Shown here piece by piece: positions 5,571-6,545 of a stretch of DNA of 6,545 bases. Numbering within the stretch: position 1 is the stretch's first letter; each line of letters opens with the position of its first letter. Below the pieces are notes generated by a model. The model did not search any database. It was given only the letters and a program-made list of their open reading frames with translations, and had not been told where the DNA came from. A program made the translations under genes and the position numbers. The DNA comes from an uncultured Pseudomonadota bacterium (GTDB lineage: Bacteria > Pseudomonadota > Gammaproteobacteria > Burkholderiales > SG8-39): assembly GCA_903864555.1 (NCBI GenBank), contig CAIPGJ010000974.1, forward strand, positions 1-6,545. The letters are read 5' to 3'.

Positions 5571-5826
5571 TAAACCCCCTTGTCAAAGGGGGCCGACTCG
5601 TGAGCGCAGCGGACGTGCGGGGGGATTTTCTCCCGCTGCCTTTCATCGTTCGCCCGTCAGGACCGGATACGGGCCCTGAGTGTCCTCCGGTACTTCCCCT
5701 CTGCAAGGCAACAGCCGTGCTCAGGATTCATGCAATGTCGGCCAAAGGCCATGAGACCAGCCTGTTGGCCAAAATCGCCCCGCTCGCGCTACGCGCGCGT
5801 CGGCCCCCTTTGACAAGAGGGTCAAC
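5571..5826. mobile_element. MITE-like repeat element, copy R (terminal inverted repeats, no transposase)
   Basis: About 256 bp, same orientation as copy L. The left inverted repeat (5571-5627) opens TAAACCCCCTTGTCAAAGG and runs through GGCCGACTCGTGAGCGCAGC to GGGGGATTTT. The right one (about 5771-5826) mirrors it from AAAATCGCCCCGC to the tip TTTGACAAGAGGGTCAAC. Both tips are complete here, whereas L lacks its left tip. The interior shares conserved blocks with L, such as GCAAGGCAACA (5703-5713). It ends 17 bp from the stop codon of the ABC ATPase gene, so its hairpin tips may act on the 3' end of that transcript. No transposase and no clear target duplication are visible. Confidence 0.7.
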
Positions 5827-5843
5827 CGTGCCGCTGTCGGGAA

Positions 5844-6545
5844 TCAGGGGCGCGGCAGCAGATGGATGTCCTGTGGCCGGAAGGTGACCAGCACGTCGGC
5901 GCCGCGCTCGAACTCCTCCTTGCACAGGGCATTCAGCAGCACGCCGCTGATGTCGATGGAATACTCGATGTGCGGCCCCATGTATTGCAGGTTGGCCACC
6001 TTGCCATGCAGGGCATTCAGCCCTGCCGCGGCGGGATCGCCCTTTGCACACAGGCTCATGCTTTCAGCGCGCAGCACCGCCTCGCGTTTTTCGTCGGGTT
6101 CACCAGGCTCGACATGATCGAGCTGCACGACCGACCCGTCCGGAGCAAACCAGGCCTGTTCGCGATGCACCACGGTGAGGAAGTTGGCGGCGCCGATGAA
6201 ATCCGCCGTGAAGCGGCGCATCGGGCGGCGGTACAGGGTGCGCGGCAGCCCCTCTTCCACGATATGCCCGGCATCCATGACGATGATGCGGTCGGACATG
6301 GACAGGGCTTCGGCCTGATCGTGGGTCACATAGACGGCCGGGATAGCCAACTCCTTCTGGATGCGGCTGATCTCGGCGCGCGTGCGGTCGCGCAGGCGCG
6401 CATCGAGGTTGGACAGCGGCTCATCGAACAGCAGCACCTTGGGGCGGCCGGCGATGGCGCGTGCCAGCGCGACGCGCTGCTGCTGGCCGCCGGACAGTTC
6501 CGAGGGCTGGCGTCCGGCCAGCGCCTTCAGGCCGACCACATCGAG
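5844..6545 (-). CDS. ABC transporter ATP-binding protein, PotA/FbpC/MalK type (N terminus outside window)
   Basis: The last 233 residues of an importer ATPase, cut by the window edge; the Walker A part lies beyond it. Numbering from the first visible residue, the signature LSGGQQQRVALARAI is at 17-31, Walker B VLLFDE with the catalytic glutamate at 37-42, the D-loop SNLDA at 45-49 and the switch histidine H75 in YVTHDQAEAL. After DRIIVMDAGHIVEEG comes the junction FIGAANF, then a C-terminal TOBE-type regulatory domain from about 120 to the end. This layout fits ATPases for polyamines, ferric iron, phosphonates or sugars; the CUT1-type FIGAANF linker favours the polyamine/iron/phosphonate group. 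The permease and binding-protein genes should lie beyond the right edge. It reads towards element R and is probably unrelated to the metabolic block. Confidence 0.92.
   Translation of the reverse strand, partial: LDVVGLKALAGRQPSELSGGQQQRVALARAIAGRPKVLLFDEPLSNLDARLRDRTRAEISRIQKELAIPAVYVTHDQAEALSMSDRIIVMDAGHIVEEGLPRTLYRRPMRRFTADFIGAANFLTVVHREQAWFAPDGSVVQLDHVEPGEPDEKREAVLRAESMSLCAKGDPAAAGLNALHGKVANLQYMGPHIEYSIDISGVLLNALCKEEFERGADVLVTFRPQDIHLLPRP

Overview
The window looks like chromosomal accessory DNA from a high-G+C betaproteobacterium, most likely Burkholderiales (Herbaspirillum, Cupriavidus or a relative). This rests on strongly G/C-ending codons, the style of the encoded proteins and purine-rich ribosome binding sites. 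The genus is an inference; there is no rRNA or marker gene to fix it.

Layout, left to right. Positions 1-333 hold no gene but a dispersed repeat: a roughly 250-bp element with inverted ends (copy L), plus extra fragments of the same ends. A strong intrinsic terminator (352-388, minus strand) then closes a gene for a thiamine-diphosphate-dependent enzyme of the acetolactate synthase/decarboxylase superfamily (435-2087, minus). Upstream of that gene lie a leader with 14-bp tandem repeats, a hairpin, and a CoxG-like SRPBCC gene (2224-2700, minus). A 509-bp divergent intergenic region follows, then a crotonase-fold enoyl-CoA hydratase/isomerase gene (3210-4013, plus). An unusually A+T-rich control region with several inverted repeats, one close to the FNR/Anr consensus, precedes an MFS transporter gene (4321-5466, plus). 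A folded 3' structure and a second copy (R) of the repeat come next (5506-5826). The window ends inside an ABC transporter ATPase gene of the PotA/FbpC/MalK type (5844 to beyond 6545, minus).

How the genes may work together: a ThDP lyase or decarboxylase, a crotonase-type acyl-CoA enzyme, a CoxG-like protein and an MFS importer or exporter would fit a small catabolic module for an organic or aromatic acid. No substrate can be read from the sequence, and the two divergent arms need not share one pathway. The ABC ATPase lies beyond repeat R and probably belongs to a different operon.

No CRISPR array, phage gene, transposase, tRNA or rRNA was seen. The most notable non-coding signals are the two repeat elements bracketing the four-gene block, the operator-rich A+T island before the MFS gene, and the 14-bp tandem repeats in the leader of the ThDP enzyme gene. 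I did not find a convincing new defence or mobile system.
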